This document shows, piece after piece, positions 16,430 through 27,737 of a stretch of DNA of 64,000 bases (position 1 is the stretch's first letter; every line of letters begins with the position of its first letter). A program made the translations under genes and the position numbers. The notes beneath the pieces are model-generated. The model searched no databases. It had not been told where the DNA came from and worked only from the letters and a program-made list of their open reading frames with translations. The DNA lies in NCBI GenBank assembly GCA_001899805.1, contig MKWP01000001.1, forward strand, positions 5,001 through 69,000, read 5' to 3'. Source of the DNA: Lysobacterales bacterium 66-474 (lineage in GTDB: Bacteria > Pseudomonadota > Gammaproteobacteria > Xanthomonadales > Rhodanobacteraceae).

Positions 16430-17716
16430 ATGCACGCAACCCCGAAAACGACAGCCTCGAATCCGGCCGGCAAGCTATTGTACGCGCAGTCCGGAGGGGT
16501 CACTGCCGTGATCAATGCCACCGCCGCGGCGGTGATCGAAACCTGCCGCCGCCACAAGCTCACGGCGTACGCGGCGCGCAACGGCATCCTCGGTGCGTTG
16601 CGCGAAGACCTGATCGATACCACACGGGAACCATCGGCCGCGATCCGCGCGCTTGCACATACGCCGGGCGGCGCGTTCGGTTCGTGCCGGGTCAAGCTGA
16701 AATCGCTGGACGAGGATCGCGCGCGCTACGAGCGCCTGATCGAGGTGTTCCGCGCCCACGACATCCGCTGGTTCCTCTACAACGGTGGCAACGATTCCGC
16801 CGACACCGCGTTGAAGCTGTCGAAGCTAGGCAAGGCCATGGACTACGACGTCCGTTGCATCGGCGTGCCCAAGACCGTGGACAACGACCTCGCGGTCACC
16901 GACTGCTGCCCGGGTTTCGGTTCGGTGGCCAAATACACCGCGGTCAGCTTGCGCGAATGCGCGCTGGACGTGGTGTCGATGATGGACACTTCGACCAAGG
17001 TGTTCGTGATGGAAGTGATGGGACGGCACGCCGGCTGGATCGCGGCTTCGGCGGGCCTGGCGGGCGAAGGCCGCGACGATGCGCCGCACGTCATCCTGTT
17101 CCCGGAACTCGTCTTCGACACCGGCGCGTTCCTGCAACGCGTGAAGGAAACCGTGGCGCGGGTCGGCTGCTGCGTGGTCGCTGCGAGCGAAGGCATCAAG
17201 TACGCCGACGGCCGTTTCGTTGCCGACGCGCACGCCGGCACCGATGCGTTCGGCCACACGCAACTGGGCGGCGTCGCGCCGGCGCTGGCCGGCATGGTGC
17301 GCGACCAATTGAAACTCAAGACCCACTGGGCGATGCCGGATTACCTGCAGCGCTCGGCGCGGCACATTGCCTCGAAAACCGATCTCGAACAGGCGCAAGC
17401 GGTGGGCAAGGCTGCGGTCGAATACGCACTGGCCGGCAGGAATGCGGTCATGCCCGTGATCAAGCGCACTTCGGATTCGCCGTATCGCTGGAAGATCGAA
17501 ATGGCGAAGCTGGACCAGGTCGCCAATCGCGAGAAGAAACTGCCGAGGTCCTTCATCGCGAAGGATGGCTTCCACATCACCGCCAGCGCGCGAAAATATC
17601 TCGCGCCGCTGATCCGCGGCGAAGCGCCGCCGCCGTATGGCAAGGGCGGCTTGCCGAAATACGTGACGTTGGAAAACGCAGCGGTGAAGAAAAAACTGCC
17701 GGCGTTCGCCGCATAG
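16430..17716 (+). CDS. pfp: Pyrophosphate-dependent 6-phosphofructokinase
   Basis: Phosphorylates fructose 6-phosphate with PPi in a reversible step of glycolysis. The 428-residue protein has QSGGVTAVINAT at the nucleotide end, NGGNDSADTA (the Asp-for-Gly change in this loop marks PPi use instead of ATP), the catalytic PKTVDNDL and the substrate segment MGRHAGWIAA. These features define the PPi group. It is divergent from adk. Together with the proton-pumping pyrophosphatase (18789) and soluble pyrophosphatase (24991) it forms a PPi-centred region. Start ATG 16430 is supported by length; the frame is open further upstream but overlaps adk. Confidence 0.95.
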   Translation: MHATPKTTASNPAGKLLYAQSGGVTAVINATAAAVIETCRRHKLTAYAARNGILGALREDLIDTTREPSAAIRALAHTPGGAFGSCRVKLKSLDEDRARYERLIEVFRAHDIRWFLYNGGNDSADTALKLSKLGKAMDYDVRCIGVPKTVDNDLAVTDCCPGFGSVAKYTAVSLRECALDVVSMMDTSTKVFVMEVMGRHAGWIAASAGLAGEGRDDAPHVILFPELVFDTGAFLQRVKETVARVGCCVVAASEGIKYADGRFVADAHAGTDAFGHTQLGGVAPALAGMVRDQLKLKTHWAMPDYLQRSARHIASKTDLEQAQAVGKAAVEYALAGRNAVMPVIKRTSDSPYRWKIEMAKLDQVANREKKLPRSFIAKDGFHITASARKYLAPLIRGEAPPPYGKGGLPKYVTLENAAVKKKLPAFAA

Positions 17717-17804
17717 GTCAGGATGCGCGGCTACTCGCGAACCCCAGCGACACCGAACAAGCCATGTCGGGTTTCATCCGCACAAGGCGCGGATTCGACC
17801 CAGG

Positions 17805-18629
17805 CTACGATTCAAACAGCTTGTTCAATTCGGCATGCGTGGCATTGTCGGCGAACCCGTCGAAGCGGCCTTCCACCAATTCGCGCGCAGCGCGCAAAAA
17901 GCTGCCCCACGCGGAACCTGCCAGCGCGCCGCCGACGCTGACGCGGCGCACGCCAAGTTTCGCGAAGTCAGCCAGCGTGGCAGGCACCGGGCGCCCGACC
18001 AACACATTGACGGGTTTGGGCGCGACCGCCTGCACGATCGCGGCGATATGCTCGGGGCTGCCGCCACCGGGCGCGTACAGGCAGTCGGCGCCGGCTTCGG
18101 CGTAGGCGCGCAGGCGCTTCAAGGATTCGTGCAACGGATCGGGATGCCCGGTGAGGAAACACTCGGCGCGGCCGATCAGCATCACGTCCTCGCCGGATGC
18201 GTCGATCGCGGCGCGCGCGGCGCGGATGCGCGCGACCGCTTCGCCGAAGTCATACAACGGCTGTGACGCATCGCCGGTGGAGTCCTCGATCGACAAACCG
18301 GCCACGCCGGTGTCGATGCAGCGGCGCACATTGTTTTTCAAACCATCAAGATCGCGCGCGTGGCCATCCTCGAAATCGGCGTTCACCGGAAGCTCGGTGG
18401 CCTCGACGATCGCGCGGCAATGCGCCAGCACGGCCTCGATATCCATGGCGTTGTCGGGCCGGCCCTGCGACCACGCGAACCCCGAACTGGTGGTCGCCAG
18501 CGCCTTGAACCCGAGTGATGCCAGCGCGTGTGCGGAACCCGCGTCCCACGGATTCGGAATCAGGAAGCAGCCCTGCTCGTGCAATTTGCGAAAGGCGGCG
18601 CGGCGTGGTGCGTATCGGGAGTTGCTCAT
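17805..18629 (-). CDS. Isocitrate lyase / phosphoenolpyruvate mutase family protein
   Basis: A 274-residue (beta/alpha)8 protein of the PEP mutase/isocitrate lyase superfamily, whose members make or break C-C or C-P bonds next to a carboxylate (2-methylisocitrate lyase, oxaloacetate hydrolase, PEP mutase). Visible marks are PNPWDAGSA at the N-terminus, [12 protein letters not shown], the metal-binding PVNADFEDG and GLSIEDST, and [11 protein letters not shown]. The lyase signature KKCGH is absent, so it is not a true isocitrate lyase; the exact reaction is unknown. It is convergent with pfp and starts about 160 bp before hppA on the opposite strand. Confidence 0.88.
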   Translation of the reverse strand: MSNSRYAPRRAAFRKLHEQGCFLIPNPWDAGSAHALASLGFKALATTSSGFAWSQGRPDNAMDIEAVLAHCRAIVEATELPVNADFEDGHARDLDGLKNNVRRCIDTGVAGLSIEDSTGDASQPLYDFGEAVARIRAARAAIDASGEDVMLIGRAECFLTGHPDPLHESLKRLRAYAEAGADCLYAPGGGSPEHIAAIVQAVAPKPVNVLVGRPVPATLADFAKLGVRRVSVGGALAGSAWGSFLRAARELVEGRFDGFADNATHAELNKLFES

Positions 18630-18788
18630 CTCGGGGTCCGGCGACGGCGCGGCAGGCAGCCAATCCCATGCATTCTAGTCGCGCAAGCACCTCGTTCATG
18701 TTCGTCTGAACGCCCTCTGGTCATGCGCGGTACCCACGCTATACTCGCGGGAATGCCCGTTGCGGGTTCACGCGAAAGGGGTTGTCCG

Positions 18789-20873
<2,085 letters not shown>

Positions 20874-20896
20874 TTCAAGCTTGTTGCACGGTTGGC

Positions 20897-20925
20897 AAAA
20901 AAGCCCCGCTCACGCGGGGCTTTTT
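20897..20925. terminator. Bidirectional Rho-independent terminator after hppA
   Basis: The stem GCCCCGC/GCGGGGC (loop TCAC) is flanked by AAAAAA on the left and TTTTT on the right. It ends hppA transcription ahead of the peptidase gene at 21013. Confidence 0.9.
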
Positions 20926-21012
20926 GTTGCCCCTGACTTTCGCCACAGGCGCGCAGCCCGGCATCGCGTCACGCTTTCGACGATACTTGTCGTTCACCTG
21001 AAGGGGACATCG

Positions 21013-23136
21013 ATGAAATCGTCCGCGTTGCTGTTCGCATTCGGAGCCACGTTCGCCGCCATGGGCCACGCACAGGAACCCGCTGCATCCGCACCGTCAT
21101 CCGCGACGGCCACCGATCCCTACCTTTGGCTGGAAGCCACCCGCAGTCCACGTGCGATGGAATGGGTGGACGCGCAGAACGCCATCACCAGGAAGGCGTT
21201 CATGGAATCGCCGGAGTTCGGCAAGACGCGCAGCGGAATCCTGCAGGTGCTCGACTCCGAGGCGCGCATTCCCTACGTGAACCGAATGGGCGACTATCTG
21301 TACAACTTCTGGCAGGACAAGGCGCATCCGCGCGGAATCTGGCGGCGCACCACGCTGGCCGAATTCGAGAAGGCCGACCCCAGGTGGGAAACGGTGCTGG
21401 ACATCGACGCGCTCAACAAGACCGAAGGCAAGAAGTGGGTGTTCAAGGGTGCGCAATGCATGAAGCCCGATTACGTGCATTGCCTGGTGTCGCTGTCGCC
21501 GGGCGGCGGCGACGCGGTGGAAGTGCGCGAATTCGACCTGCCCTCGAAATCGTTCGTCAAGGACGGCTTCTTCGTGCCCGTCGCGAAGACCGAGACCAGT
21601 TGGATCGATGCCGACCACATCTACATCGGCACCGATTTCGGACCGGGCTCGATGACCAAATCGAGCTATCCGCGCATCGTGAAGGAATGGACGCGCGGCA
21701 CGCCGCTGGCGTCGGCGAAGCTGGTGCATGAGGGCACGCCCGACGACCTCGCGGTCAGTGCGTACCACGACCGCACAAAAGGCTTCGAACGCGACTTCGT
21801 GTCGGTGCAAAAGGATTTCTTCCACGGCGACGAGTACCTGCTGGAGGATGGCAAGCTGGTCAAGGTCGACGTGCCCAGCGATTCCAATTCCGACGTGCAC
21901 CGCCAGTGGCTGCTGGTGCAGACCAAATCGCCGTGGACCGTCGGCGGCAAGACCTGGCCAACCGGCGCGCTGATCGCCATGCACTTCGACGATTTCATGG
22001 CCGGCAAGCGCGACTTCACCGCGTTGTTCACGCCCGATGCGCACACCGCGCTCTCGGGTTACAGCTGGACGCGACATCACCTGATCCTCGACGTGCTGGA
22101 CGACGTGAAAAGCCGCCTCGACGTGCTGACGCCGCCGGCTTCCGGTAACGGTCCGTGGGCGCACGAAGCCCTGCCCGGTGCGCCCAGGTTCAGCACTGTC
22201 GTGGTCGTCGATACCGACCCGGATCATTCCGACGAATATTGGCTCACCGTCACCGGCTTCCTCGATCCGCCGTCGCTGGAGCGCGGCGTGCTGGGCAGCG
22301 AGCCCGCGACGGCGGTCAAGCAGGAACCGGCGTTCTTCGATGCGTCGAAGTTCGAAGTCAGCCAGCATTTCGTGAAATCGAAGGACGGCACCCGTGTGCC
22401 GTATTTCCAGATCGCGCCGAAGGACATGCGGCTCGACGGCAAGAACCGCACGCTGGAATACGGCTACGGCGGTTTCGAGGTCTCGCTGCTGCCGCACTAC
22501 TCCGGCACGATCGGCCGCGCGTGGCTCGCGCGCGGCGGCGTGTACGTGGTCGCCAACATCCGCGGCGGCGGCGAATACGGTCCCGCGTGGCACAAGGCCG
22601 CGCTGCAAGCCAACCGGCCCAAGGCGTACCAGGATTTTGCCGCGGTCGCGGAAGACCTGATCAAGCGCGGCGTCACGTCGCCCGCGCACCTCGGCGCCGA
22701 AGGCGGCAGCAACGGCGGCCTGTTGATGGGCAACATGCTCACCGAGTACCCGCAATTGTATGGCGCGATCTCGTGCGAGGTACCGCTGCTCGACATGAAA
22801 CGTTACATCCACCTGGACGCCGGCGCGTCGTGGATCGCCGAATACGGCAACCCGGAAGATCCCAAACAGTGGGCCTTCATCAAGACTTTCTCGCCGTACC
22901 AGAACGTCAAGCCCGGCATGAAATATCCGGATGTCCTGTTCTACACGACCACCAGCGACGACCGCGTCGGTCCCGCGCAAGCACGCAAGATGGCGGCAAG
23001 GATGGAGGCCATGGGCTACAAGAACGTGTGGTTCTACGAGAACACCGAGGGCGGCCACGGCGCCGGCGCGGACAACGCGCAAGCCGCGACCATGCACGCG
23101 CTGGCGTACGACTTCCTTTGGGACAAGCTGAAGTGA
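21013..23136 (+). CDS. Secreted prolyl oligopeptidase family serine peptidase (S9)
   Basis: A 707-residue peptidase with signal peptide (MKSSALLFAFGATFAAMGHA). The N-terminal region (DPYLWLEATRSPRAMEWVDAQN) is the family opening, followed by a seven-bladed propeller and the hydrolase domain from about residue 450. The catalytic serine lies in EGGSNGGLLMGNM, the Asp in TTSDDRVGP and the His in EGGHGAGAD at the end. It should cut short peptides after proline or similar residues in the periplasm. It is monocistronic, between terminators at 20897 and 23152; AAGGGGA precedes the ATG. Confidence 0.94.
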   Translation: MKSSALLFAFGATFAAMGHAQEPAASAPSSATATDPYLWLEATRSPRAMEWVDAQNAITRKAFMESPEFGKTRSGILQVLDSEARIPYVNRMGDYLYNFWQDKAHPRGIWRRTTLAEFEKADPRWETVLDIDALNKTEGKKWVFKGAQCMKPDYVHCLVSLSPGGGDAVEVREFDLPSKSFVKDGFFVPVAKTETSWIDADHIYIGTDFGPGSMTKSSYPRIVKEWTRGTPLASAKLVHEGTPDDLAVSAYHDRTKGFERDFVSVQKDFFHGDEYLLEDGKLVKVDVPSDSNSDVHRQWLLVQTKSPWTVGGKTWPTGALIAMHFDDFMAGKRDFTALFTPDAHTALSGYSWTRHHLILDVLDDVKSRLDVLTPPASGNGPWAHEALPGAPRFSTVVVVDTDPDHSDEYWLTVTGFLDPPSLERGVLGSEPATAVKQEPAFFDASKFEVSQHFVKSKDGTRVPYFQIAPKDMRLDGKNRTLEYGYGGFEVSLLPHYSGTIGRAWLARGGVYVVANIRGGGEYGPAWHKAALQANRPKAYQDFAAVAEDLIKRGVTSPAHLGAEGGSNGGLLMGNMLTEYPQLYGAISCEVPLLDMKRYIHLDAGASWIAEYGNPEDPKQWAFIKTFSPYQNVKPGMKYPDVLFYTTTSDDRVGPAQARKMAARMEAMGYKNVWFYENTEGGHGAGADNAQAATMHALAYDFLWDKLK

Positions 23137-23151
23137 AGCGTTGAAGGTTGC

Positions 23152-23184
23152 AGCAAAAGCCCCGCCGCGCGCGGGGCTTTTGCT
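23152..23184. terminator. Bidirectional terminator between convergent genes
   Basis: A perfect 14-bp stem, AGCAAAAGCCCCGC (23152-23165) with its complement at 23171-23184, separated by CGCGC. The A and T runs on each side serve both the peptidase gene and the convergent MarR gene, whose stop codon overlaps the stem end. Confidence 0.9.
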
Positions 23185-23656
23185 ATGTGTTGCCCAGCTT
23201 CAGTTTCCGCACGCGCTGCGTGTCGCGCTGTTGCAGCGCCCGCGCTTCCTGGATGAAGCGCAGGACTGTCGCAAGTTCGGCCGCGGTGTAGCCGGACATC
23301 ATCGCCTCGCCTTCCCTGCGGATGCCGCCCCAGATCGCTTCGAGCGACCGCATGCAGCTCGGCGTGAGCTCGACCCGGATGCCGCGCCGATCATCGGGAT
23401 CGGCGACGCGGCGCGCGTAACCTGCGCGCTCGATCCGGTCCAGCGCGGTGGTCATCGCCCCGCGCGTCAAACCCATGCCCGCCGCCAGCTCGCCCGCCGA
23501 GATCGAGTTGGCTTCCACGATCATTCCCAGGCACTTCAGGTCGGTGCGGTTGATCCCGAGCGCCGCGCAGGCGGCATCGTCGAAGGCATCGGTACTGTCC
23601 TGGAACAAGCGGGTCGCTTCGCCGATGGCCGCGATCAATTCGGTTTTAGGTTTCAT
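23183..23656 (-). CDS. MarR-family transcriptional regulator
   Basis: A 157-residue winged-helix repressor. The DNA-binding helices are in ISAGELAAGMGLTRGAMTTALDRIERAGYARR and the wing in DPDDRRGIRVEL, the classic MarR signature. The start at 23656 (MKPKTELIAAI) is chosen because the longer frame up to 23791 would run through the divergent operator and monooxygenase start. It is divergent from the FAD monooxygenase at 23718, and a perfect palindrome lies between them, so it probably represses both genes until an aromatic or drug-like ligand binds. Confidence 0.92.
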   Translation of the reverse strand: MKPKTELIAAIGEATRLFQDSTDAFDDAACAALGINRTDLKCLGMIVEANSISAGELAAGMGLTRGAMTTALDRIERAGYARRVADPDDRRGIRVELTPSCMRSLEAIWGGIRREGEAMMSGYTAAELATVLRFIQEARALQQRDTQRVRKLKLGNT

Positions 23657-23668
23657 TTGACTATCAAA

Positions 23669-23687
23669 TAGTTTAATAATTAAACTA
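23669..23687. promoter_or_regulatory. MarR-type operator palindrome
   Basis: TAGTTTAATAATTAAACTA is a perfect palindrome with 9-bp arms around a single central base, in an AT-rich island 12 bp from the marR-type start and about 30 bp from the monooxygenase start. Size and symmetry are typical for MarR dimers. Confidence 0.8.
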
Positions 23688-23717
23688 CATCGCATCTCTT
23701 CTTCCGGACACGAAACC

Positions 23718-24962
23718 ATGCAGCATCCCTTCCGCGTACTCGTCATCGGGGCCGGCATCGCCGGCCCGGCGCTCGCACTGCTACTGCACAAGGCAGGCGT
23801 CGAGGTCGAACTTCATGAAGCTTACCCGCAATCCGGCGGCGCCGGCGGCGTCCTGACGCTGGCACCAAACGGCATGCACGTGCTGCGCGAGCTCGGCCTT
23901 GGCGATCGCGTCACGGCCTCGGGCTGCGCCATCGCGCAATTCGAATTCCGCACCCACAAGGGCCGCAGGCTCGGCGCGATGTCCTACGGTACGCCCGCCC
24001 ATCCGAACGACGTGGCGATTTCGATTGCACGCGAAACCCTGCACTTCATCCTGCTGGAGGCGTTGCGGGATGCGGGCATCGCGGTCCACTGGAACCGGCA
24101 GCTGGAACGGATCGAGCAGGACGCGCAGGGCGCCACCGCGTTTTTCGGGGACGGCACGCGTGACTCGGGCCACGCGCTGGTCGGCGCCGACGGCATCAGG
24201 TCGCGTGTGCGCGAACACGTGTTGCCGGATGCCCCGAAGCCGAGCTTCACGGGACTGGTCGGCTACGGCGGTGTCGTGCCCCGCGAAGCGATGGACGCCG
24301 ATGACGCGATCGACTCCGATCTGATGACGCTTTGTTTCGGCAACGCCCGGTTTCTGGGCTACGCCCCATACGGCGACGCAAAGGATGGTGGCATGGGCTG
24401 GTGGAGCGCGCTGCCCAGCGCTGCCCCGCTCGACGCCGACACCCTGCGCACATTGGGTGACGCCGCAAATCTGCGCCGCCTGCTCGAGACAGGCCGGGGC
24501 TGGTTTGGACCGGTGCCCGGATTGCTCGAACACACCATCCGCTGCCTCGCCTTCAATCTCTTCGACATGCCGAGCCTGCCGCGCTGGTCGCGTGAACGCG
24601 TCGGCCTGATCGGTGACGCCGCACACGCAATGAGTCCGCATTCAGGGCAAGGCGCGTCGATGGCGCTGGAAGACGCGCTTGTGTTGGGCACTGTGCTGCA
24701 ACACCACCGAGATGCTCCGCAACAGGCATTCGCGGAATTCGAAAGGGTGCGACGCGGGCGCGTGGAGCGCGCGATCGCTCTGGGCCGCCGCAGCGGAGAC
24801 GCCAAGAACAAGGGCGCGCTCGCCGCGTGGCTGCAAACCAGGCTGATGCCATTGTTCCTGCACCTGGGAAGACACAGCATGGACTGGATTTACGATTATC
24901 GGCCACGCAACGACAGCGGATCACGTGTATTTGCAGGTGATGGCCTCGGCCCAACGGCGTAA
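23718..24962 (+). CDS. FAD-dependent monooxygenase (PHBH/TetX-like)
   Basis: A 414-residue group A flavin monooxygenase that would hydroxylate an aromatic or polyketide-like substrate with NAD(P)H and O2. The dinucleotide fold [17 protein letters not shown] is at residue 11, the DG motif in [14 protein letters not shown] (about residue 155) and the GD motif in [27 protein letters not shown] (about residue 295). Such genes paired with a MarR repressor often serve drug or aromatic compound removal; the substrate is unknown. Its stop is 28 bp before ppa. Confidence 0.92.
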   Translation: MQHPFRVLVIGAGIAGPALALLLHKAGVEVELHEAYPQSGGAGGVLTLAPNGMHVLRELGLGDRVTASGCAIAQFEFRTHKGRRLGAMSYGTPAHPNDVAISIARETLHFILLEALRDAGIAVHWNRQLERIEQDAQGATAFFGDGTRDSGHALVGADGIRSRVREHVLPDAPKPSFTGLVGYGGVVPREAMDADDAIDSDLMTLCFGNARFLGYAPYGDAKDGGMGWWSALPSAAPLDADTLRTLGDAANLRRLLETGRGWFGPVPGLLEHTIRCLAFNLFDMPSLPRWSRERVGLIGDAAHAMSPHSGQGASMALEDALVLGTVLQHHRDAPQQAFAEFERVRRGRVERAIALGRRSGDAKNKGALAAWLQTRLMPLFLHLGRHSMDWIYDYRPRNDSGSRVFAGDGLGPTA

Positions 24963-24990
24963 AATGGCCGATTTTCCGAAGGACAAACCC

Positions 24991-25539
24991 ATGGGCCTGG
25001 ACCTCGTCCCCGCCGGCCGCGACGTGCCGGATGACATCAACGTCGTCATCGAGATTCCGAAAGACGCCGAGCCGGTGAAGTACGAGGTGGACAAGGCCTC
25101 GGGTGCGATCTTCGTGGACCGCGTGCTGTCGACGCCGATGCGCTACCCGTGCAACTACGGCTACGTTCCCAATACCCTTTCCGGCGACGGCGACCCGGTG
25201 GATGCGTTGGTGCTGCTGCCGCTGCCGCTGGTCGCGGGAGCGGTGATTCGCTGCCGGCCGGTCGGCATGCTGAACATGGACGACGAAGCCGGCCACGACA
25301 CCAAACTGATCGTCGTACCGGGCGACAAGGTGTTCAAGGGCTACGCGCACATCCGCGACATCGGCGACGCCCCGCAGCACTGGCGCGATCGCATCGCGCA
25401 CTTCTTCGAGCATTACAAGGACCTGGAATCCGGCAAGTGGGTGAAGGTTTCCGGCTGGGGCGATGCCGCCGCCGCGCGCGGAGAAATCCGCGAGTCGGTG
25501 GAGCGTTATCGACAGGCACCGGAAAAGCCGAAGTTCTGA
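24991..25539 (+). CDS. ppa: Inorganic pyrophosphatase (soluble, family I)
   Basis: Hydrolyses PPi to phosphate in the cytosol. The 182-residue protein shows [35 protein letters not shown] and the metal site [13 protein letters not shown], all family I hallmarks. GAAGGA seven bases before ATG 24991 fixes the start; upstream in-frame ATGs (24940, 24964) overlap the end of the monooxygenase gene or lack a ribosome site. It is the third PPi enzyme within 9 kb, with pfp and hppA. Confidence 0.96.
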   Translation: MGLDLVPAGRDVPDDINVVIEIPKDAEPVKYEVDKASGAIFVDRVLSTPMRYPCNYGYVPNTLSGDGDPVDALVLLPLPLVAGAVIRCRPVGMLNMDDEAGHDTKLIVVPGDKVFKGYAHIRDIGDAPQHWRDRIAHFFEHYKDLESGKWVKVSGWGDAAAARGEIRESVERYRQAPEKPKF

Positions 25540-25559
25540 TCCACGCTTCGCTTCACCAT

Positions 25560-25610
25560 CTCGTCATTCCAGACGAGCCCACGCAGCGGGCGCGATTCCG
25601 GGATGACGAG
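25560..25610. repeat. CGTCATTCC-family dispersed repeat
   Basis: CTCGTCATTCC at the left end is matched by GGATGACGAG at the right end, framing a GC-rich middle with CGATTCCGGG. It belongs to the same family as the copies at 28916, 35637 and 47797. The rest of the gap to pyk holds no gene, only the shared promoter element at 25728. Confidence 0.65.
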
Positions 25611-25727
25611 CAAAGACAGGGCCTGCCTGGCTTCGAAGCGGCTGTTGGTGAAAAGTCAGCCCATGGAAGGGCGTTCTGGAGTTGGTGATCTCACGACCGA
25701 TCGGTTGCGAAGGACCCCGCAACGCAG

Positions 25728-25751
25728 CGATCAGGGACGATCGCATAGAAT
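25728..25751 (+). promoter_or_regulatory. Promoter element of pyk shared with purL
   Basis: CGATCAGGGACGATCGCAT (25728-25746) overlaps a -10-like TAGAAT (25746-25751). The same 19 bases occur ahead of purL at 31628-31646. There is no good -35 box at the expected distance, so the shared block may bind an activator; it contains GATC repeated with six bases between. Confidence 0.45.
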
Positions 25752-25757
25752 GCCGGG

Positions 25758-27224
25758 ATGGACCACAAGACCCGCCGCACCAGCATCGTCGCCACCCTCG
25801 GCCCGGCCACCGACGCACCCGGCATGCTGGAGAGCATCCTGCGCGAAGGCGTCGCGGTGGTGCGCCTGAACCTTTCGCACGGCCAGCCCGAAGACCACTT
25901 GCGGCGCGCGCGCGAGGCACATGCCGCCGCCGCGAAACTCGATCGCGAAGTGGGCGTGCTGGCGGACCTGCAGGGCCCCAAGATCCGCATCGAGAAATTC
26001 GCGAACGGTCCGGTGCAGTTGGAACCCGACGCCGACTTCACCCTCGATTGCCGTGCCGATGCAGCACCGGGTGACGCCACGCGCGTGGGCGTGAGCTACC
26101 TCGGCCTGCCGCAGGACGTGAAGGAAGGCGACCACTTGTTGCTGGACGACGGTCTGCTCGAACTCGAAGTGAAGCAGATCGAAGGCGAACAGATCCATTG
26201 CCGGGTCGTGGTCGGCGGCAAGCTGTCCGACCGCAAGGGCCTCAACCGCAAAGGCGGTGGCCTGTCGCTGGGCGCCCTGTCCGACAAGGACCGCGCCGAC
26301 ATCAAGCTGGCTGCGCAACTACGCGCCGACTTCCTCGCGGTGTCGTTCGTGCGCTCCGCCGACGACATCGAGGAGGCACGCAGGCTCATGCGCGAGGCCG
26401 GCGGCAACGCTTGGCTGGTCGCCAAGATCGAGCGCGCCGAAGCCATCGACAAGCTGGGGGAAATCATCGATGCCTCCGACGCGGTGATGGTCGCACGCGG
26501 CGATCTGGGCGTCGAAATCGGCGACGCCGAGCTGCCGGGCTTGCAGAAGAAGATCATCCGCGAATCGCTGGCGCGCAACCGTGCCGTGATCACCGCGACG
26601 CAGATGCTGCAGTCGATGGTCGAATCGCCCATCCCGACCCGCGCCGAGGTGCTCGACGTCGCCAATGCGGTGCTGGACGGCAGCGACGCGGTGATGCTGT
26701 CGCAGGAATCCGCGGCGGGCAAGCACCCCGACCTCGCGGTCGCCGCGATGGCGCGCATCTGCTTCGGCGCCGAGCGCCAGTTCGAGCCGACCGAAAACAT
26801 CTCCGCCCTCACCCACCGCCTCGATCGCACCGACCAGGCGATCGCGATGGCCGCGATGTTCCTGGCCACGCAACTGCCGGTACGCGCGATCATCGCGCTG
26901 ACCGAATCGGGTACCACCGCGCAATGGCTGTCGCGCTATCGCTCGTCGGTGCCGATCTACGCATTGACGCCGAGTGCGGAAGCCCGCCGCCGCATGCTGC
27001 TGCTGCGCGACGTCAGGCCCATCCCGTTCGCCGGCCACGACACCTATCCCGCGCTGGTGGTGCGCGAAGCCGTGCGGCAGCTGTTCCAGCGCGGCGACCT
27101 CAAGGAAGGCGACCGCGTGCTGCTGACCCACGGCGACCACACCGGCCGCGGCGGCGGCACCAATACCCTGAAACTGCTCAGCGTGGGCGCGGACGGGATC
27201 GCCGAAAGCCTGAAGGACCTGTGA
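25758..27224 (+). CDS. pyk: Pyruvate kinase
   Basis: Last ATP-forming step of glycolysis (phosphoenolpyruvate to pyruvate). The 488-residue protein has RTSIVATLGPATD, LNLSHGQPEDH, VLADLQGPKIRIEKF, the catalytic lysine segment WLVAKIERAEAIDKL, VMVARGDLGVEIG and TATQMLQSMVESPIPTRAE. The full A, B and C domains are present, with a C-terminal domain that lacks an obvious extra extension. The next gene overlaps the stop (GTGATG at 27221-27226). Confidence 0.97.
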   Translation: MDHKTRRTSIVATLGPATDAPGMLESILREGVAVVRLNLSHGQPEDHLRRAREAHAAAAKLDREVGVLADLQGPKIRIEKFANGPVQLEPDADFTLDCRADAAPGDATRVGVSYLGLPQDVKEGDHLLLDDGLLELEVKQIEGEQIHCRVVVGGKLSDRKGLNRKGGGLSLGALSDKDRADIKLAAQLRADFLAVSFVRSADDIEEARRLMREAGGNAWLVAKIERAEAIDKLGEIIDASDAVMVARGDLGVEIGDAELPGLQKKIIRESLARNRAVITATQMLQSMVESPIPTRAEVLDVANAVLDGSDAVMLSQESAAGKHPDLAVAAMARICFGAERQFEPTENISALTHRLDRTDQAIAMAAMFLATQLPVRAIIALTESGTTAQWLSRYRSSVPIYALTPSAEARRRMLLLRDVRPIPFAGHDTYPALVVREAVRQLFQRGDLKEGDRVLLTHGDHTGRGGGTNTLKLLSVGADGIAESLKDL

Positions 27225-27661
27225 TGAAACGTCTCGTCATTCCAATTTGCATGTTGGCCGCGACGAATGCCGCCGCCGCGATCAATCCCAACATCCTCGC
27301 GGTGCAGCCGGACCAGCTCACCCACTACTGGGTGATGACCAACACCTCGCTCAACGTCGACGTGCCCAACAGCGGCGTGAACCTCAGCAAGCCGACCTGC
27401 TCGGCGGTCACCTACATGATCGGCTCGGATGGCGTGCCCCGCGACATCGTGGTGCGCAGGACCATTCCGGCCGGCGACCTGACCACCGTCGCCGCCAGCG
27501 CGGTGAAGGACATGCGCTACGTGGCGGGTGCGGAAAATGCCGCGCACCAACCCGTGTTCACCTACCTCGTCATTCCGTTCAACCTGCCGGCCGATCCGGC
27601 CGAGCGCAAGGCGATCACGGATGCCTGCGTATTGAAGGATTTTCCTCAGGGGTATCGTTGA
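27224..27661 (+). CDS. Small periplasmic protein with TonB C-terminal-like domain
   Basis: A 145-residue exported protein (signal MKRLVIPICMLAATNAAAA). The rest resembles a stand-alone TonB_C domain: the strand GVPRDIVVRRTIPAGDLTTVAASAVKDMRYVAG and the closing VFTYLVIPFNLP follow the usual pattern. There is no membrane anchor or proline-rich spanner, so it is not a complete TonB; such small proteins are common in Xanthomonadales and have no fixed role. ATG 27224 overlaps the pyk stop by one base, so the two are cotranslated. Confidence 0.75.
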   Translation: MKRLVIPICMLAATNAAAAINPNILAVQPDQLTHYWVMTNTSLNVDVPNSGVNLSKPTCSAVTYMIGSDGVPRDIVVRRTIPAGDLTTVAASAVKDMRYVAGAENAAHQPVFTYLVIPFNLPADPAERKAITDACVLKDFPQGYR

Positions 27662-27737
27662 TCCCCCGGCGGCGATCAGGCGAAAAGTCCCCTTGTCGCT
27701 TATACTTGGCGGTCCACGACACCAGCGGAACACCGTC

